DNA from: CAYPNP01 sp964412195
GTDB taxonomy: Bacteria; Acidobacteriota; JAAYUB01
Assembly (NCBI GenBank): GCA_964412195.1
Contig: CAYPNP010000001.1
Location: forward strand, 248,001-312,000
DNA: 64,000 nucleotides
Reading direction: 5' to 3'
Below are positions 16,367 to 25,521 of the stretch, in pieces. The first letter of the stretch is position 1. Every line of letters begins with the position of its first letter. Position numbers and translations under genes: made by a program. The notes beneath the pieces were generated by a model. The model made no database searches and had not been told where the DNA came from. It saw only the letters and a list, made by a program, of their open reading frames with translations.

Positions 16367-16864
16367 ATGAGAATCCGCCGCTTCGAGCAGGAAATCACCG
16401 TGGCCCGGCCGCTGGAGGAAGTCTTCGCCTTCTTCAGCGACGCCGGCAACCTGGACAGGGTCACGCCGCCCTGGCTCGGTTTCCGGATTCTCACGCCACG
16501 GCCCATTCGGATGGAGGCGGGGACGGAGATCCGGTACCGCCTGAAGATCCACGGCGTCCCGGTCGGCTGGCGGACAGAGATCACCGTCTGGGAGCCGCCG
16601 CACCGCTTCGTGGACACCCAGCGGCAGGGACCCTACCGGCAGTGGGTCCACGAGCACCGGTTCACCGCGGTGCCCGGCGGGACGCGCATGCGGGACACGG
16701 TGGATTTCGCGCTGCCCGGCTGGATCCTGGAGCCGCTGATCCACCGATGGCTGGTCCGGCCCGACATCGAGCGGATCTTTGCCTTCCGCCAAAAGACATT
16801 CCACACTCTCTTCGGAGACGGCTCCTCCCCGCGGGAGGATGGCCGCCAAGGAGGTTCCGCATGA
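16367..16864 (+). CDS. SRPBCC family ligand-binding protein
   Basis: A 165-aa protein of the START/Bet v1-like fold, COG4276 type. Typical patches are FEQEITVARPLEEVFAFFSD, LDRVTPPWLGFRIL, PPHRFVDTQRQGPYRQW and GTRMRDTVDFALP. Members bind hydrophobic ligands in a deep pocket; the ligand is unknown here. It starts at ATG 16367, 20 bases after the ATPase gene, and ends in an ATGA overlap with corA, so the two are probably co-translated. Confidence 0.8.
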   Translation: MRIRRFEQEITVARPLEEVFAFFSDAGNLDRVTPPWLGFRILTPRPIRMEAGTEIRYRLKIHGVPVGWRTEITVWEPPHRFVDTQRQGPYRQWVHEHRFTAVPGGTRMRDTVDFALPGWILEPLIHRWLVRPDIERIFAFRQKTFHTLFGDGSSPREDGRQGGSA

Positions 16865-17931
16865 GCAAGCACCATCGCCGCCGTTCCAAGAAGGCCGGAT
16901 TGCCTCCCGGGACGCTGGTTCACATCGGCGAGCAGAAAATCGACAAGGTCGCGTTGTCGGTCCTGGCCTACAACGCGGACCGGGTGGTTGAAAAGCCGGT
17001 TCATCTCCTGGAGGAATGCCTGCCGCTCGGATCAGGCGAGCCCGGGATCAACTGGATCAACGTGGAGGGGCTCCACGAGGTCGTCGAGATCGAGCGCATC
17101 GGCAACTTCCTGAAGCTGCACCCCCTCACCCTGGAAGACATCGTCAACACCCTGCAGCGCCCCAAATTCGAGGATTTCGGCGAATACCAGTTCCTGGTCC
17201 TGAAGATGCTCTCCTTCGACGAGGCCAGCCACGAGATGCAGGCGGAGCAGGTCAGCCTGGTGTTCGGGCGGAACTACGTGGTGACCTTCCAGGAGGGAGC
17301 CAAGGGCGATGTGTTCCAGCCGGTCCGGGACCGGATCCGGAACCCCCTCAGCCGCATCCGCAAGCTGGGCAGCGACTACCTGACCTACGCCCTGATGGAC
17401 GTCATCGTGGACAACTACTTCCTGATCCTCGAGCGGATGAGCGAAACGCTGGAAGAGATGGAAGACGAGCTGGTGACGACCCCGAATCAGGATACGCTCC
17501 AGAAGATCCACCGCCTGAAGCGGGAGTTGCTGGTCCTGCGGAAGGCCACCTGGCCGCTGCGCGAGTTGGTGTCCGCCATGCAGCGGTCCGAGTCCGGCCT
17601 GATCCAGGAAGGCACCCGCGTGTTCCTGCGGGACCTCTACGACCACGTGATCCAGGTGATCGACACCGTCGAGACTTTCCGCGAGATGCTCTCCGGGATG
17701 CTGGACATCTACCTGTCCAGCGTGAGCAACCGGATGAACGCCGTGATGAAGGTCCTGACCGTCATCGCCACCGTCTTCATGCCGCTGACATTCATCGCCG
17801 GGGTCTACGGGATGAACTTCCAGTACATGCCGGAGCTGGGCTCGCGCTGGGGCTATCCGGGCGTGCTGATGGCCATGGTGATGGTGGGCATCGGCATGCT
17901 GCTGTGGTTCCGGCGGAAGAGGTGGCTGTGA
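16861..17931 (+). CDS. corA: CorA family magnesium/cobalt transporter
   Basis: A 356-aa channel-type Mg2+ transporter. The cytoplasmic N-terminal domain is followed by a long charged stalk helix and two C-terminal membrane spans. The selectivity signature YGMNF is present (GMN at 317-319) between the spans, and the C-terminus is basic (WFRRKRWL). Length is normal for the family. ATG 16861 overlaps the SRPBCC stop. Function is well supported; Mg2+ versus Co2+ or Zn2+ preference cannot be read from the sequence. Confidence 0.93.
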   Translation: MSKHHRRRSKKAGLPPGTLVHIGEQKIDKVALSVLAYNADRVVEKPVHLLEECLPLGSGEPGINWINVEGLHEVVEIERIGNFLKLHPLTLEDIVNTLQRPKFEDFGEYQFLVLKMLSFDEASHEMQAEQVSLVFGRNYVVTFQEGAKGDVFQPVRDRIRNPLSRIRKLGSDYLTYALMDVIVDNYFLILERMSETLEEMEDELVTTPNQDTLQKIHRLKRELLVLRKATWPLRELVSAMQRSESGLIQEGTRVFLRDLYDHVIQVIDTVETFREMLSGMLDIYLSSVSNRMNAVMKVLTVIATVFMPLTFIAGVYGMNFQYMPELGSRWGYPGVLMAMVMVGIGMLLWFRRKRWL

Positions 17932-17936
17932 AGGCG

Positions 17937-17968
17937 GTGAATCGGTGAATGGGTGAATTGGTGAATCG
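17937..17968 (+). repeat. Four tandem copies of an 8-base unit
   Basis: GTGAATCG, GTGAATGG, GTGAATTG and GTGAATCG lie head to tail between corA and the next gene. A 7-base relative (GTGACCG, GTGACGG, GTGACCG, GTGGCCG) is found at 38271-38298 in another spacer. Confidence 0.85.
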
Positions 17969-17986
17969 GGAGAAGGAAATACAACC

Positions 17987-19303
17987 ATGGATGTGATTGA
18001 GCTGCTGGAAGCGTTGATCCGGATCGATTCGGCCAATCCGTTCCAGTGCCGAACCGACGAGGGGTTGGGCGGGACCGGCTGGACCCAGGAGGGAAACGAG
18101 ACCGCCATCGCCCCGTTCCTGGAGGAACAGCTGCGCGCGGCGGGGTTCGCCGTGGAGCGGCAGCTGGTCCATCACGGCTCCGACGGCACGCCGTTTGAGA
18201 ACCTGCTGGGGGTGAAGGGCAGCGGGCCGCGGTCAATCCTGTTCTACGGCCACATGGACACGGTCACGAGCCAGCCGTGGCTGTCCCGCGAGGATGCCCT
18301 GACGCCTCGCCGAGCGTGGAAGACCGTCCGGGGCGAGGAGCGGGAGGCGATCGTGGGCCTCGGCGCCAACGACATGAAGGCGGGCCTGGCGGTGCTGCTG
18401 GCCGCCCTGCGCGACGTGGATCCGGAGGGCTACCGGATCAAGGTGGCATTCGGGGTGGACGAAGAGTATTACTCTCTCGGCGCCCACGTGCTGGCCCCGA
18501 GCGCCTTCCTGGACGACGTCGTCGCCGTGGTGGTGCCGGAGACCGGCGACGGGCCCAACCGCTGGCACGGACCGTCGACCATCGGGCTGGGCCGCATGGG
18601 CCGGTGCGAATACGTCATCGAGGTGCCCGGCACCGGCGGCCACGGCGCGCAGGCCTACAATCCGGCTTTCGTCAACGCGGCCGTGGAGTGCGCCCGGGTG
18701 GTGGACTGGATCGAGCGGCTCCGGCAGGCCTGGGATGATTCGTGTGAGTTCTCCCCGGCCGGCCAGCCGGACCGGGAAGCCGCCCGGTGCATCCGCGGCA
18801 GCTTCTACGTGAACCGGGTGGAAGCCGGCGACGGCACTATTTCGATCCCCGCCTCCGGCCGGGTGATCGTCAGCTTCAGCCACACCCCGGGAGTCTCGCA
18901 GGAGGACGGGCTGCGGATGCTCCGGACCCTGATCGACGAGCTGTACCGCACCGGCGAGCTGCGCCCGGTGTGGCTATCCGGCCGGGAGCGCCGCGCGGAG
19001 GTCCGCCTGCGGGAGCGGCCCACGCCCGCGGCCCCGGCCTACGCCGCGCCGGCGGACCATCCCTTCACCCGATTCGTCCGGGAAGTCATCGAACGGACCG
19101 TCGGATTCCAGAACTACAATTTCGGGGATTCCGTGGCGGATGAGAACGTCCTGGCTATGCACCGGCCCGGCCTGCCCATCCTGAACATCTCCCCCATCGG
19201 CGAGGATTGCCACAAGGCCGGCGAGTGGGTGGACGTCGAGTCGGTGCGGCGGCTGGTGGAAGTCTACCGCTCCCTCGCCCTCCGCTTCCCCGAATACCCA
19301 TAA
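17987..19303 (+). CDS. M20 family metallopeptidase / deacylase
   Basis: A 438-aa protein of the ArgE/DapE/ACY1/CPG2 family. Zinc ligands and catalytic residues are visible: GHMDT (H89, D91), GANDMKAG (D129), the Glu pair E159/E160 in VDEEYYSLG, and a C-terminal metal His in ISPIGEDCHKAGEWV. These enzymes hydrolyse amide bonds of N-acyl amino acids or dipeptides with two zinc ions. The exact substrate is not evident; no arginine or lysine pathway genes are adjacent. The ribosome site GGGAGAAGG precedes ATG 17987. Confidence 0.85.
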   Translation: MDVIELLEALIRIDSANPFQCRTDEGLGGTGWTQEGNETAIAPFLEEQLRAAGFAVERQLVHHGSDGTPFENLLGVKGSGPRSILFYGHMDTVTSQPWLSREDALTPRRAWKTVRGEEREAIVGLGANDMKAGLAVLLAALRDVDPEGYRIKVAFGVDEEYYSLGAHVLAPSAFLDDVVAVVVPETGDGPNRWHGPSTIGLGRMGRCEYVIEVPGTGGHGAQAYNPAFVNAAVECARVVDWIERLRQAWDDSCEFSPAGQPDREAARCIRGSFYVNRVEAGDGTISIPASGRVIVSFSHTPGVSQEDGLRMLRTLIDELYRTGELRPVWLSGRERRAEVRLRERPTPAAPAYAAPADHPFTRFVREVIERTVGFQNYNFGDSVADENVLAMHRPGLPILNISPIGEDCHKAGEWVDVESVRRLVEVYRSLALRFPEYP

Positions 19304-19308
19304 AGGCT

Positions 19309-19448
19309 CACCACAGAGGCACAGAGAACACAGAGACAATCCGAAGGTTGGGCAATCAGAACGCTGAACGTTCGAAGTTCGATGTTCGACGTTGGATTGC
19401 CGGCTCCCACATGCGGATTGTCTCTGTGTTCTCTGTGCCTCTGTGGTG
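19309..19448. repeat. Palindromic intergenic element with 34-bp perfect arms
   Basis: The left arm (19309-19342) and right arm (19415-19448) are perfect reverse complements. The arm contains CACAGAG at 19312, 19320 and 19329 (steps of 8 and 9 bases) followed by ACAATCC. The 72-base centre has an imperfect inner inverted repeat (GGCAATC ... GATTGCC) rich in GAACG/CGTTC. It sits between two convergent peptidase genes, where it could also serve as a bidirectional transcription stop. Confidence 0.9.
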
Positions 19449-19455
19449 AAATTTC

Positions 19456-20943
19456 TTACTGGTTGCCGAGGGAGAGGGCGAGGCGCAGGGCCAGCGCGCC
19501 GATGTCGCCCAGGATGGCCGGGTTGATCCGGTAGATAGTGTCCTGCGGCTGGTGGTAAAAAACATGCGGGCCGTTGCTGGAGAAGCTCACCACCGGAATC
19601 CCCTTCAGGAAGAACGGCGCGAAGTCGCTGCTGCGCACGCCCACGCCGCGGATGGGGCGGGAGCCGCGCAGGACCTTGCTGTCGGCGTCGGCTGCCTGGA
19701 TCGCCGCCAGCAGCGAGGCCGGCTCCGCGCTGTAGCCGCACCAGCCGCCGTCGCCCTCGCCCACCATGTCGAAGTTGATCATGGCGGCGGCCTTCCCGAA
19801 GCCGTATGGCACTCCCTCGGCGAAAGTGTGGGATCCCTGCAGGCCCTTCTCCTCGCTGCCGAACAGGGCGAAGACCAGGGTCCGCTTGGGCTTGACCGGC
19901 AGGACGGCCGCGACCCGGGCCAGTTCCATGACCACGGCGCTGCCGCTGGCGTTGTCGTTGGCGCCGGGGTAGATGAACCCGAGGTGGGCGCCGCAGTGGT
20001 CGAAGTGGGCGCCCAGGACAATGATCTCGTTCTTGAGCTGCGGGTCGGACCCCTCCACGTACCCGGCCACGTTGTAGCCGGTGGCGTCCGGGTAATACCG
20101 GCTCTGGACCTGGAAGCGCAGCTGGGCATCCAGGGCGAAGGAGAGGGGGTGCTTGTACTTTTTCAGGTCGTCCTGGAGGGCCTGGGCGGTGGTGGATCTC
20201 ACCGCCAGAATTTTGTCGGCGGCCTGAAAGCTGATCTCGGCGGGAGTGAAGCCTTCCAGCCAGTCGCCGTTGGGATTGGCCTGAACCTCGTCGTAGATGT
20301 ACACCAGGCCGAGGGCGCCCCGGTCCCGCGCGAGAGCCATCCGGGTGCGGTGCTCGTCGTGCTGGGTGAAGCGCTTGTCCGCCGGGTCGGGCGTGCCGCG
20401 GAAGCACAGGACGAACTTGCCCTTCACGTCGAGCCCGGCGTAGTCGTCATAGCCCAGCTCCGGCGCATGGATGCCCCAGCCGGCAAAGACCAGTTCGCCG
20501 GTGTGGTCGCCGCTGTCGCTGTACATGACGGGCAGGAAGTCCTTGCCGACCTCCAGGGGGATTTCCTTGAAGGTGACCGGATCCTTGCCTTCGGGCAGGC
20601 GCAGCGTCATGGAAGCCGAAGTCACCTCGGTGTAGGGGGCAGGGAAGTCCTGCAGATATTCCGGCATCCCTGCCAGCGGCTTCAGGCCCCACTCCTGGAA
20701 CTTGCCCGCCGCCCAGCGCGCGGCGGCCGTGTAGCCGGGGTGGCCGGTGAGACGACCGGCGAACTCCGGCGAGGCGATCTTCTGGCAGAGGAGGTAGGCG
20801 CTGATCGGGTCGACGGCCGGCGCCGCCGTGGCCGGGGCGGCCGCCCTGGCCTTGGGCTTCGGGGCCGTAGCCGGCGCGGCGACAGCGGACAGGACGAGAG
20901 CCGTCAGGACGAGGCAACAGATCGAAAATCGGTAAACCCGCAT
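19456..20943 (-). CDS. Secreted M28 aminopeptidase with PA domain
   Basis: A 495-aa protein. The start ATG 20943 is preceded by GAAGGAGTG; the signal peptide runs to about residue 22 (LVLTALVLSAVAA) and an Ala/Pro/Lys linker follows. A protease-associated (PA) domain lies at roughly residues 120-270, then the M28 Zn-peptidase domain: GAHFDHCG, GANDNASG, EEKGLQGS, DMVGEGDGG and the late HQPQDT carry the zinc ligands and catalytic Glu. It probably releases N-terminal amino acids from peptides outside the cytoplasm. The longer upstream frame has no start signal. Confidence 0.9.
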   Translation of the reverse strand: MRVYRFSICCLVLTALVLSAVAAPATAPKPKARAAAPATAAPAVDPISAYLLCQKIASPEFAGRLTGHPGYTAAARWAAGKFQEWGLKPLAGMPEYLQDFPAPYTEVTSASMTLRLPEGKDPVTFKEIPLEVGKDFLPVMYSDSGDHTGELVFAGWGIHAPELGYDDYAGLDVKGKFVLCFRGTPDPADKRFTQHDEHRTRMALARDRGALGLVYIYDEVQANPNGDWLEGFTPAEISFQAADKILAVRSTTAQALQDDLKKYKHPLSFALDAQLRFQVQSRYYPDATGYNVAGYVEGSDPQLKNEIIVLGAHFDHCGAHLGFIYPGANDNASGSAVVMELARVAAVLPVKPKRTLVFALFGSEEKGLQGSHTFAEGVPYGFGKAAAMINFDMVGEGDGGWCGYSAEPASLLAAIQAADADSKVLRGSRPIRGVGVRSSDFAPFFLKGIPVVSFSSNGPHVFYHQPQDTIYRINPAILGDIGALALRLALSLGNQ

Positions 20944-21078
20944 GTAACACTCCTTCGAAAGATCATCCGCAAGGATCATTGTACGGAAGAATCGGGGAAA
21001 AGATATTTTCAGATTTGGCACACCGGTTCCGCGGATGACCCGAATTGACCGGAGGGCCTGCCTTTGATAGGATGCCTG

Positions 21079-21675
21079 ATGATGAACGTCTATATCCTGT
21101 TCGCCCATCCGAGTCCGGACGCCTACAGCCGCCGGGTCCTGGGGGAATTCGTGCGGGGCCTGCGGGACGCCGGGCACGCCTGGGAAATCGGCGACCTGTA
21201 CGCCATGGGATTCCAGTCGGAGATGGACGAAGCCCAATACCGCCGGGAAATCGGTCCGGATCCCGATGCACCGGTGCCCGACGACGTGCGGGCCGAGCAG
21301 GCCAGGGTGGAGCGGGCCGACGCGCTGGCCTTCATCTACCCGCTCTGGTGGAGCGACTGCCCGGCCAAGCTCAAGGGCTGGTTCGACCGGGTGTGGACCA
21401 TGGGGTACGCCTACTTCTACGATACATCCGGGGATCGCCACACCCGGATCCGGATCCGCAAGGCGCTGGTGATCACCTCCGCGGGCCATCCCGTGGAGCA
21501 CCTCGAGGCAACCGGCGTCGCGGAAGCCATGCGCCGGATCATGCTCCAGGACCGGCTGCTGGGAGTGGGGGTGGCGCAGGCGGAGATGGTCATCCTGGGC
21601 GGGATCATGCCCGGCGACGAAACTGGCCGGCGGAGCGGCCTGGAGACCGCGTACCGGTTGGGAAAGGGTTTCTGA
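21079..21675 (+). CDS. Flavodoxin-like NAD(P)H-quinone oxidoreductase
   Basis: A 198-aa protein of the flavodoxin_2 fold (PF02525 type; NQO1/MdaB/KefF relatives). FMN/FAD-binding landmarks are ILFAHPSPDAYS near the N-terminus and ADALAFIYPLWWSDCPAKLK in the middle, the latter typical of this family. It would reduce quinones by two electrons. I start at ATG 21079 (an ATG at 21082 also fits). It is divergent from the M28 gene, and the 135-base gap must hold both promoters. Confidence 0.8.
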   Translation: MMNVYILFAHPSPDAYSRRVLGEFVRGLRDAGHAWEIGDLYAMGFQSEMDEAQYRREIGPDPDAPVPDDVRAEQARVERADALAFIYPLWWSDCPAKLKGWFDRVWTMGYAYFYDTSGDRHTRIRIRKALVITSAGHPVEHLEATGVAEAMRRIMLQDRLLGVGVAQAEMVILGGIMPGDETGRRSGLETAYRLGKGF

Positions 21676-21825
21676 TTCCTCGGGTCCGCTGGAAGGCCAG
21701 CGATCCGATGTCCGGGGCGGTTGTCGGATCCGTTTTTCGGCAACCGCGGGCGGGTCCGGTCATCCAACGCACTGTCCGCGCACATGAGACGGTGCCGAGA
21801 GAGATATATCCGGACGGGAGCGGCC

Positions 21826-22596
21826 GTGCAGAAGGTTCTGGACAGCCCCGGTGAAGTGGAAGGCAGGGTGCCGGCGCCCGCCGTGCAGCCGCCGGAGAGG
21901 AGCCGCGGCATCCTGTCCGACATCCGGATGTTCTTCCTCCACCGGCCGGAGATCCCCACCCGGATCCGGTTCGGGACGGCCGACGAGCGGGTCAATTACA
22001 GCCAGCGGATCATGCAGCGGCTCGGCACGGCGGTGCAGGAGTACTCGGTGCTGAACATCCACCAGATCGGCGTCGAAGCCCCGGCGAGGTACGTCTTCGA
22101 AGAACTGCTGGGGTGGAACGGCGACTCCACCTGCTGGCCCAATCACATCGCCACGGTGCACCGCAAGGAGGGCCGCCTCGAGAACATCGAGATTCTCCTC
22201 TTCGGCCGCAAGCGTTACCTTCCCGGTCTCGCCGACGGATTGTTTTGCCTGCGGGAGTCGCCGCTCTTCGACCTCAACGCCATCCGAATCCAGCGTGCGC
22301 CCGACCCGGCCGGCGGGGACAACGCCCGGTACCTCCTGTACGCCTGCAGCGGCGGTTACCCCATCGGGATCTTTTCGATGTACGCCCGCTCCTCCATCCC
22401 CGAGCAGAACGAGAGCGGCCAGACCCAGCTGTTCATCGTGGTGGGATTCGACTTCTACGGGCAGAAGCGCCGCCCGCTGCAGCGGCTGGTCGGCCCGCTC
22501 TGGGAGATGGTCCACAACCGCGTCACGGCCAATGTCGCGAACCGCCTGAAGCAGCTTTGCGAGTGGCGGTTCCACAAGCTGCAGCAGAAGCTCTGA
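21826..22596 (+). CDS. Hypothetical protein, unknown function
   Basis: About 256 aa if it starts at GTG 21826, which has GGGAG 6 bases upstream; ATG 21784 and TTG 21721 are in frame but lack a ribosome site. No signal peptide or membrane span. Conserved-looking patches include GWNGDSTCWPNHIATVHR, LFGRKRYLPG and YACSGGYPIGIFSMYARS. I cannot place it in a family. It follows the oxidoreductase on the same strand after about 150 bases. Confidence 0.65.
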   Translation: MQKVLDSPGEVEGRVPAPAVQPPERSRGILSDIRMFFLHRPEIPTRIRFGTADERVNYSQRIMQRLGTAVQEYSVLNIHQIGVEAPARYVFEELLGWNGDSTCWPNHIATVHRKEGRLENIEILLFGRKRYLPGLADGLFCLRESPLFDLNAIRIQRAPDPAGGDNARYLLYACSGGYPIGIFSMYARSSIPEQNESGQTQLFIVVGFDFYGQKRRPLQRLVGPLWEMVHNRVTANVANRLKQLCEWRFHKLQQKL

Positions 22597-22950
22597 TCCC
22601 CACGTTCGTGCTCGTGCTCGTAATCGTGCTCGTGCTCGACGGTTGACCGGTGACCGTACCAATCAGACCATGGACGATGGACCAGGGACGATGGCAATCC
22701 AACCCGATCGTAATCGAAGATCGTAATCGTTCTAGAAATCGTAATCGAATCTTTGGTTTACTCGCAGAGACGCAGAGTCCGCAGAGAAGACCGGAGCGCG
22801 GACGTCTCGTCCGCTTGATCTTGTCCGACGAGAAATCAAGCGGGCCGGACGCCCGCGTTCCAGCTCTCTCGACGCCCTCCGCGTCTCTGGGCGAAATCCG
22901 GACGAACGTAGTTCCTTTCAGGTCAAATGTTCCGCTCCCGCTGGCTTCTG
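22597..22950. repeat. Repeat-rich spacer: degenerate hexamers and a palindromic element
   Basis: No gene is visible. CGTGCT/CGTAAT hexamers run at about 22605-22640 and ATCGTA-type units at about 22705-22745. An element with CGCAGAG-type heptamers begins near 22763 and has a partial inverted counterpart near 22880 (CCGCGTCTCTGGGCG). Inside it CGCTTGAT and ATCAAGCG form a further inverted pair. It belongs to the same family as the element at 19309, but is less perfect. Confidence 0.6.
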
Positions 22951-22957
22951 ATACAAT
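22949..22957 (+). promoter_or_regulatory. Extended -10 promoter candidate for the TMEM175-like gene
   Basis: TGATACAAT (TG, one base, TACAAT) is an extended -10 box about 100 bases before ATG 23055. The -35 position (around TTCCGC) is weak, as is usual for extended -10 promoters. Confidence 0.4.
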
Positions 22958-23054
22958 ACCGCCCTGAAATGATCCCCTGAAAGAAGAAACAGGACGTCTG
23001 CATGGCCGAACGCGGGTGTCGGCCGAGCGATCCTGATGATTCCGGGAGAGGTGC

Positions 23055-23621
23055 ATGAACGCAGAAAGCACGGACGTTAAAACAGCCCTGATCAGCAAGT
23101 CCCGGCTGGAGTTCCTCGTCGACGGCATCTTTGCCATCGCCATGACCCTGCTGGTGCTCGAATTGAAAGTCCCCGAGCTGGCCGAGCGGACCTCCAGCGG
23201 CGAGCTCTGGCACCACCTGGTCGGCCACTACCGGGTGTTCTTCAGCTTCTTCCTCAGCCTGGGGATCCTCGCGGTCTTCTGGTACCGGCACCAGCAGCTC
23301 TACCACCGGCTGTCAAGGATCACCTTCCAGGCGCTCCTCCTGCACCTGGTGTTCATCGTTTCGGTGGTGTTCTTCCCATTCTGTGCCTCCCTGCTGGGCC
23401 GGTACCCCGGCAATCCGCTGAGCAACGTCTTGTACCTCGGCGATTTCCTGGTGTTCCAGGCGAGCCTCACCTGCCTGTGGCTGGACGCGGTCCGGCAGGG
23501 GGCGATCACAGCCGACGTCGGTCCGGACCGGATCGCCCTCGACCGGAAGCGGAACCTCCGAGCCCTGCTGATCGTCTCCCTGCTGTTCCTGGCCAATGCC
23601 GCCCGGATCTTCATCCAATGA
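23055..23621 (+). CDS. TMEM175 (DUF1211) family potassium channel protein
   Basis: A 188-aa membrane protein. The first span carries the family signature RLEFLVDGIFAIAMTLLVLE (about residues 18-37), a variant of the RxxxFSDG pattern whose first helix lines the pore in bacterial TMEM175. Further spans are at about 58-75, 90-110, 125-145 and 165-185, which fits the six-helix single-repeat form. In other bacteria it is a K+ channel assembling as a tetramer. The ribosome site is GGGAGAGG. Confidence 0.85.
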   Translation: MNAESTDVKTALISKSRLEFLVDGIFAIAMTLLVLELKVPELAERTSSGELWHHLVGHYRVFFSFFLSLGILAVFWYRHQQLYHRLSRITFQALLLHLVFIVSVVFFPFCASLLGRYPGNPLSNVLYLGDFLVFQASLTCLWLDAVRQGAITADVGPDRIALDRKRNLRALLIVSLLFLANAARIFIQ

Positions 23622-23686
23622 CCGGCCAGTGACCATGCATGCCCGGACAACACGCGAGTGGAATCCCCCCGCAGGAGGAGCCTTCG

Positions 23687-23953
23687 ATGGCCGATGAGCG
23701 CGCCAAACCGACTCCAATCAAGCCGCCCTCCAACGTCCCGAAGAAGGAAGACCGCAGCACGAGCTTCGGGTGCCTTTTCCTGGGCCTGGGATTTCTGGCG
23801 ACCGGCCTCTTCCTGCTGTGGATGTTCTTCAGCGGGGCGCCGACGAAGCGGGGAAATCCCCTGATGGGATTGATCGGCGGGGCGTTGTTCAGCTTCCTCG
23901 GCCTGCTGGCGTTCGCCTCCGGCCTGGCGGGCCTGTTCCGGAACAGGCCTTGA
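23687..23953 (+). CDS. 88-aa protein with two membrane spans
   Basis: ATG 23687 follows GGAGGAG and encodes a polar N-terminus (MADERAKPTPIKPP) and two hydrophobic segments at about residues 30-49 and 60-82. No family is recognised. It lies between membrane protein genes on the same strand, suggesting an envelope role. Confidence 0.6.
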   Translation: MADERAKPTPIKPPSNVPKKEDRSTSFGCLFLGLGFLATGLFLLWMFFSGAPTKRGNPLMGLIGGALFSFLGLLAFASGLAGLFRNRP

Positions 23954-24139
23954 ACGGAGCAGGCCGAAAATACGTCGGAGAAATTGCGCATCCGGGAATT
24001 GCAACGAGGAGAAGAAACTCGTGAGAACAAACCATTGCGTGCGTGCCGGGACCTGCCCGGACGAGATGCCGGCCGGCTTGGAGTGCGTGCACGACTTGCT
24101 CGTGGAACCGGCAGTTTCGCCGGCGAAAGGCGGCCGGGC

Positions 24140-24577
24140 ATGAAGATCCGGCTTCTGTCCGTGGCCGGCTACGTCGTGATGGTGGCCGGGTTGCTGGGAT
24201 TGATCCTGGTCCGCAGCCTGCTGGCCCCCCGCGTGGCGGTGGTGCTGGTGCAGGCCGCCGCCGTTGCCGTCATGGTCTGGGCCCGCGCCACCTTCGGGCG
24301 GCGGAGCTTCCACCTGGCCGCCGATCCCACCGAGGGCGGCCTGGTCACCACCGGGCCGTACCGGTACCTCCGGCACCCGATCTACGCGGCGGTGTGCTGG
24401 TTTGTCTGGGCGGGGGCCTTGGGGAACCTGTCGCCGGTTGCACTGGCGCTGGCCCTGCTGGTGACGGCCGGCGCGGTGACCCGCCTCCTGTGCGAAGAGC
24501 GCCTGCTGATGGAGAAATACCCGGAATATCGGGAGTATGCAGCGCGCACCCCGCGGCTGGTCCCGTTCCTGTTTTAA
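24140..24577 (+). CDS. Isoprenylcysteine carboxyl methyltransferase-like membrane protein
   Basis: A 145-aa protein. Four hydrophobic segments and the ICMT/PEMT family block GPYRYLRHPIYAAVCWFVWA are visible, with EERLLMEKYPEYREYAARTP near the C-terminus, the SAM-binding and active-site pattern of this superfamily. Bacterial members methylate unknown small or lipid substrates. ATG 24140 is preferred; upstream sequence in frame lacks a start signal. Confidence 0.8.
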   Translation: MKIRLLSVAGYVVMVAGLLGLILVRSLLAPRVAVVLVQAAAVAVMVWARATFGRRSFHLAADPTEGGLVTTGPYRYLRHPIYAAVCWFVWAGALGNLSPVALALALLVTAGAVTRLLCEERLLMEKYPEYREYAARTPRLVPFLF

Positions 24578-24681
24578 TCAACGGGGAAACCCAAGGAGTC
24601 AGGTCTTCCCGATTGAGATGAACCCGGGAACGTGGCACAATCGGATGACGTCGCATCGGGAAACTATTTCGCAGGAGCGTC

Positions 24682-25446
24682 ATGATTCAAGGGCTCGATT
24701 ACGTCTGGGTGGGGCTGGCGGCGGGGGCGGCGGGCGCGGTCAACGCCCTGGCCGGCGGCGGCACCCTGATTTCGTTTCCCGCCCTGACCGCAGTGGGCGT
24801 GCCCGCCGTGGCCGCCAACGTCACCAACACGGTGGCCCTCTGCCCGGGTTACTTTGGGGCGACGCTGGCCCAGGCGAAGGACCTGCGCGGGCAGAAGCGG
24901 CGGCTCTGGCTGCTGCTGCCCGCCGGCGTCCTCGGCGGGATTGCCGGCGGCCTGCTGCTCCTGCACACCGGCGAGCGAACCTTTCGGGCGCTGGTGCCGT
25001 TCCTCATCCTGCTGGCGTCGGGGCTGCTCGCCGTCCAGGAGCCGGTGCGGGCCTGGCTCACGCGGCGCCTGGCGGGACGCTCCGCCGACGGCGCCCACGA
25101 GCGGTGGGCGGCCGTGCCGGTGGGCCTGGCCGCGGTCTACGGCGGCTACTTCGGCGCGGGGCTGTCGGTGATCGTGCTGGCGGCGCTGGGCCTGCTGCTG
25201 GACGACTCGCTGACCCGGCTCAACGCCCTCAAGCAGGCGGTCGCCCTGGCGACCAACGTGGCGGCGGCCGTGTTCTTCGTCTTTTCCGGGCAGGTGGTCT
25301 GGCCGGCGGCGGCGGTGATGGCCGCGGGCGCCCTGCTCGGCGGCGCCGCGGGCGGCCGTCTGGCCGGCAGGGTCCGTCCCTCCACGCTGCGCTGGGTGGT
25401 GGTGGCCATCGGGCTGGTCGTGTCCGGAATTTACTTCACGCGCTGA
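24682..25446 (+). CDS. TauE/SafE family anion exporter
   Basis: A 254-aa membrane protein. The N-terminal block GAVNALAGGGTLISFPAL is diagnostic of the TauE/SafE (DUF81) family and is echoed in the second half by YGGYFGAGLSVIVLAAL, the internal repeat expected of two four-helix halves. It probably exports sulfite, sulfoacetate or another small organic sulfur anion; the substrate is unknown. The ribosome site AGGAG precedes ATG 24682. Confidence 0.85.
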   Translation: MIQGLDYVWVGLAAGAAGAVNALAGGGTLISFPALTAVGVPAVAANVTNTVALCPGYFGATLAQAKDLRGQKRRLWLLLPAGVLGGIAGGLLLLHTGERTFRALVPFLILLASGLLAVQEPVRAWLTRRLAGRSADGAHERWAAVPVGLAAVYGGYFGAGLSVIVLAALGLLLDDSLTRLNALKQAVALATNVAAAVFFVFSGQVVWPAAAVMAAGALLGGAAGGRLAGRVRPSTLRWVVVAIGLVVSGIYFTR

Positions 25447-25480
25447 GATTCTTCTTTGCTCTGCGAGCTCTGCGTGAAAT
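25447..25480. repeat. Half copy of the triple-heptamer repeat
   Basis: CTCTGCG at 25459 and 25468 (9-base step) with a degenerate third unit before them, followed by TGAAAT, as at the right ends of the palindromic elements. It starts at the stop codon of the TauE-like gene. Confidence 0.6.
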
Positions 25481-25521
25481 GTCCGGATGATCTTCGTCGA
25501 TACCCGGACTGGAGGGGATGC

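Noticed and set aside
17987..19303. Naming the M20 gene argE or dapE
   Set aside because: Motifs are shared by the whole M20 family and no arginine or lysine biosynthesis gene is adjacent.
22597..23054. Coding potential in the spacer before the TMEM175-like gene
   Set aside because: Frames read through hexamer repeats and the palindromic element; composition is repeat-derived.
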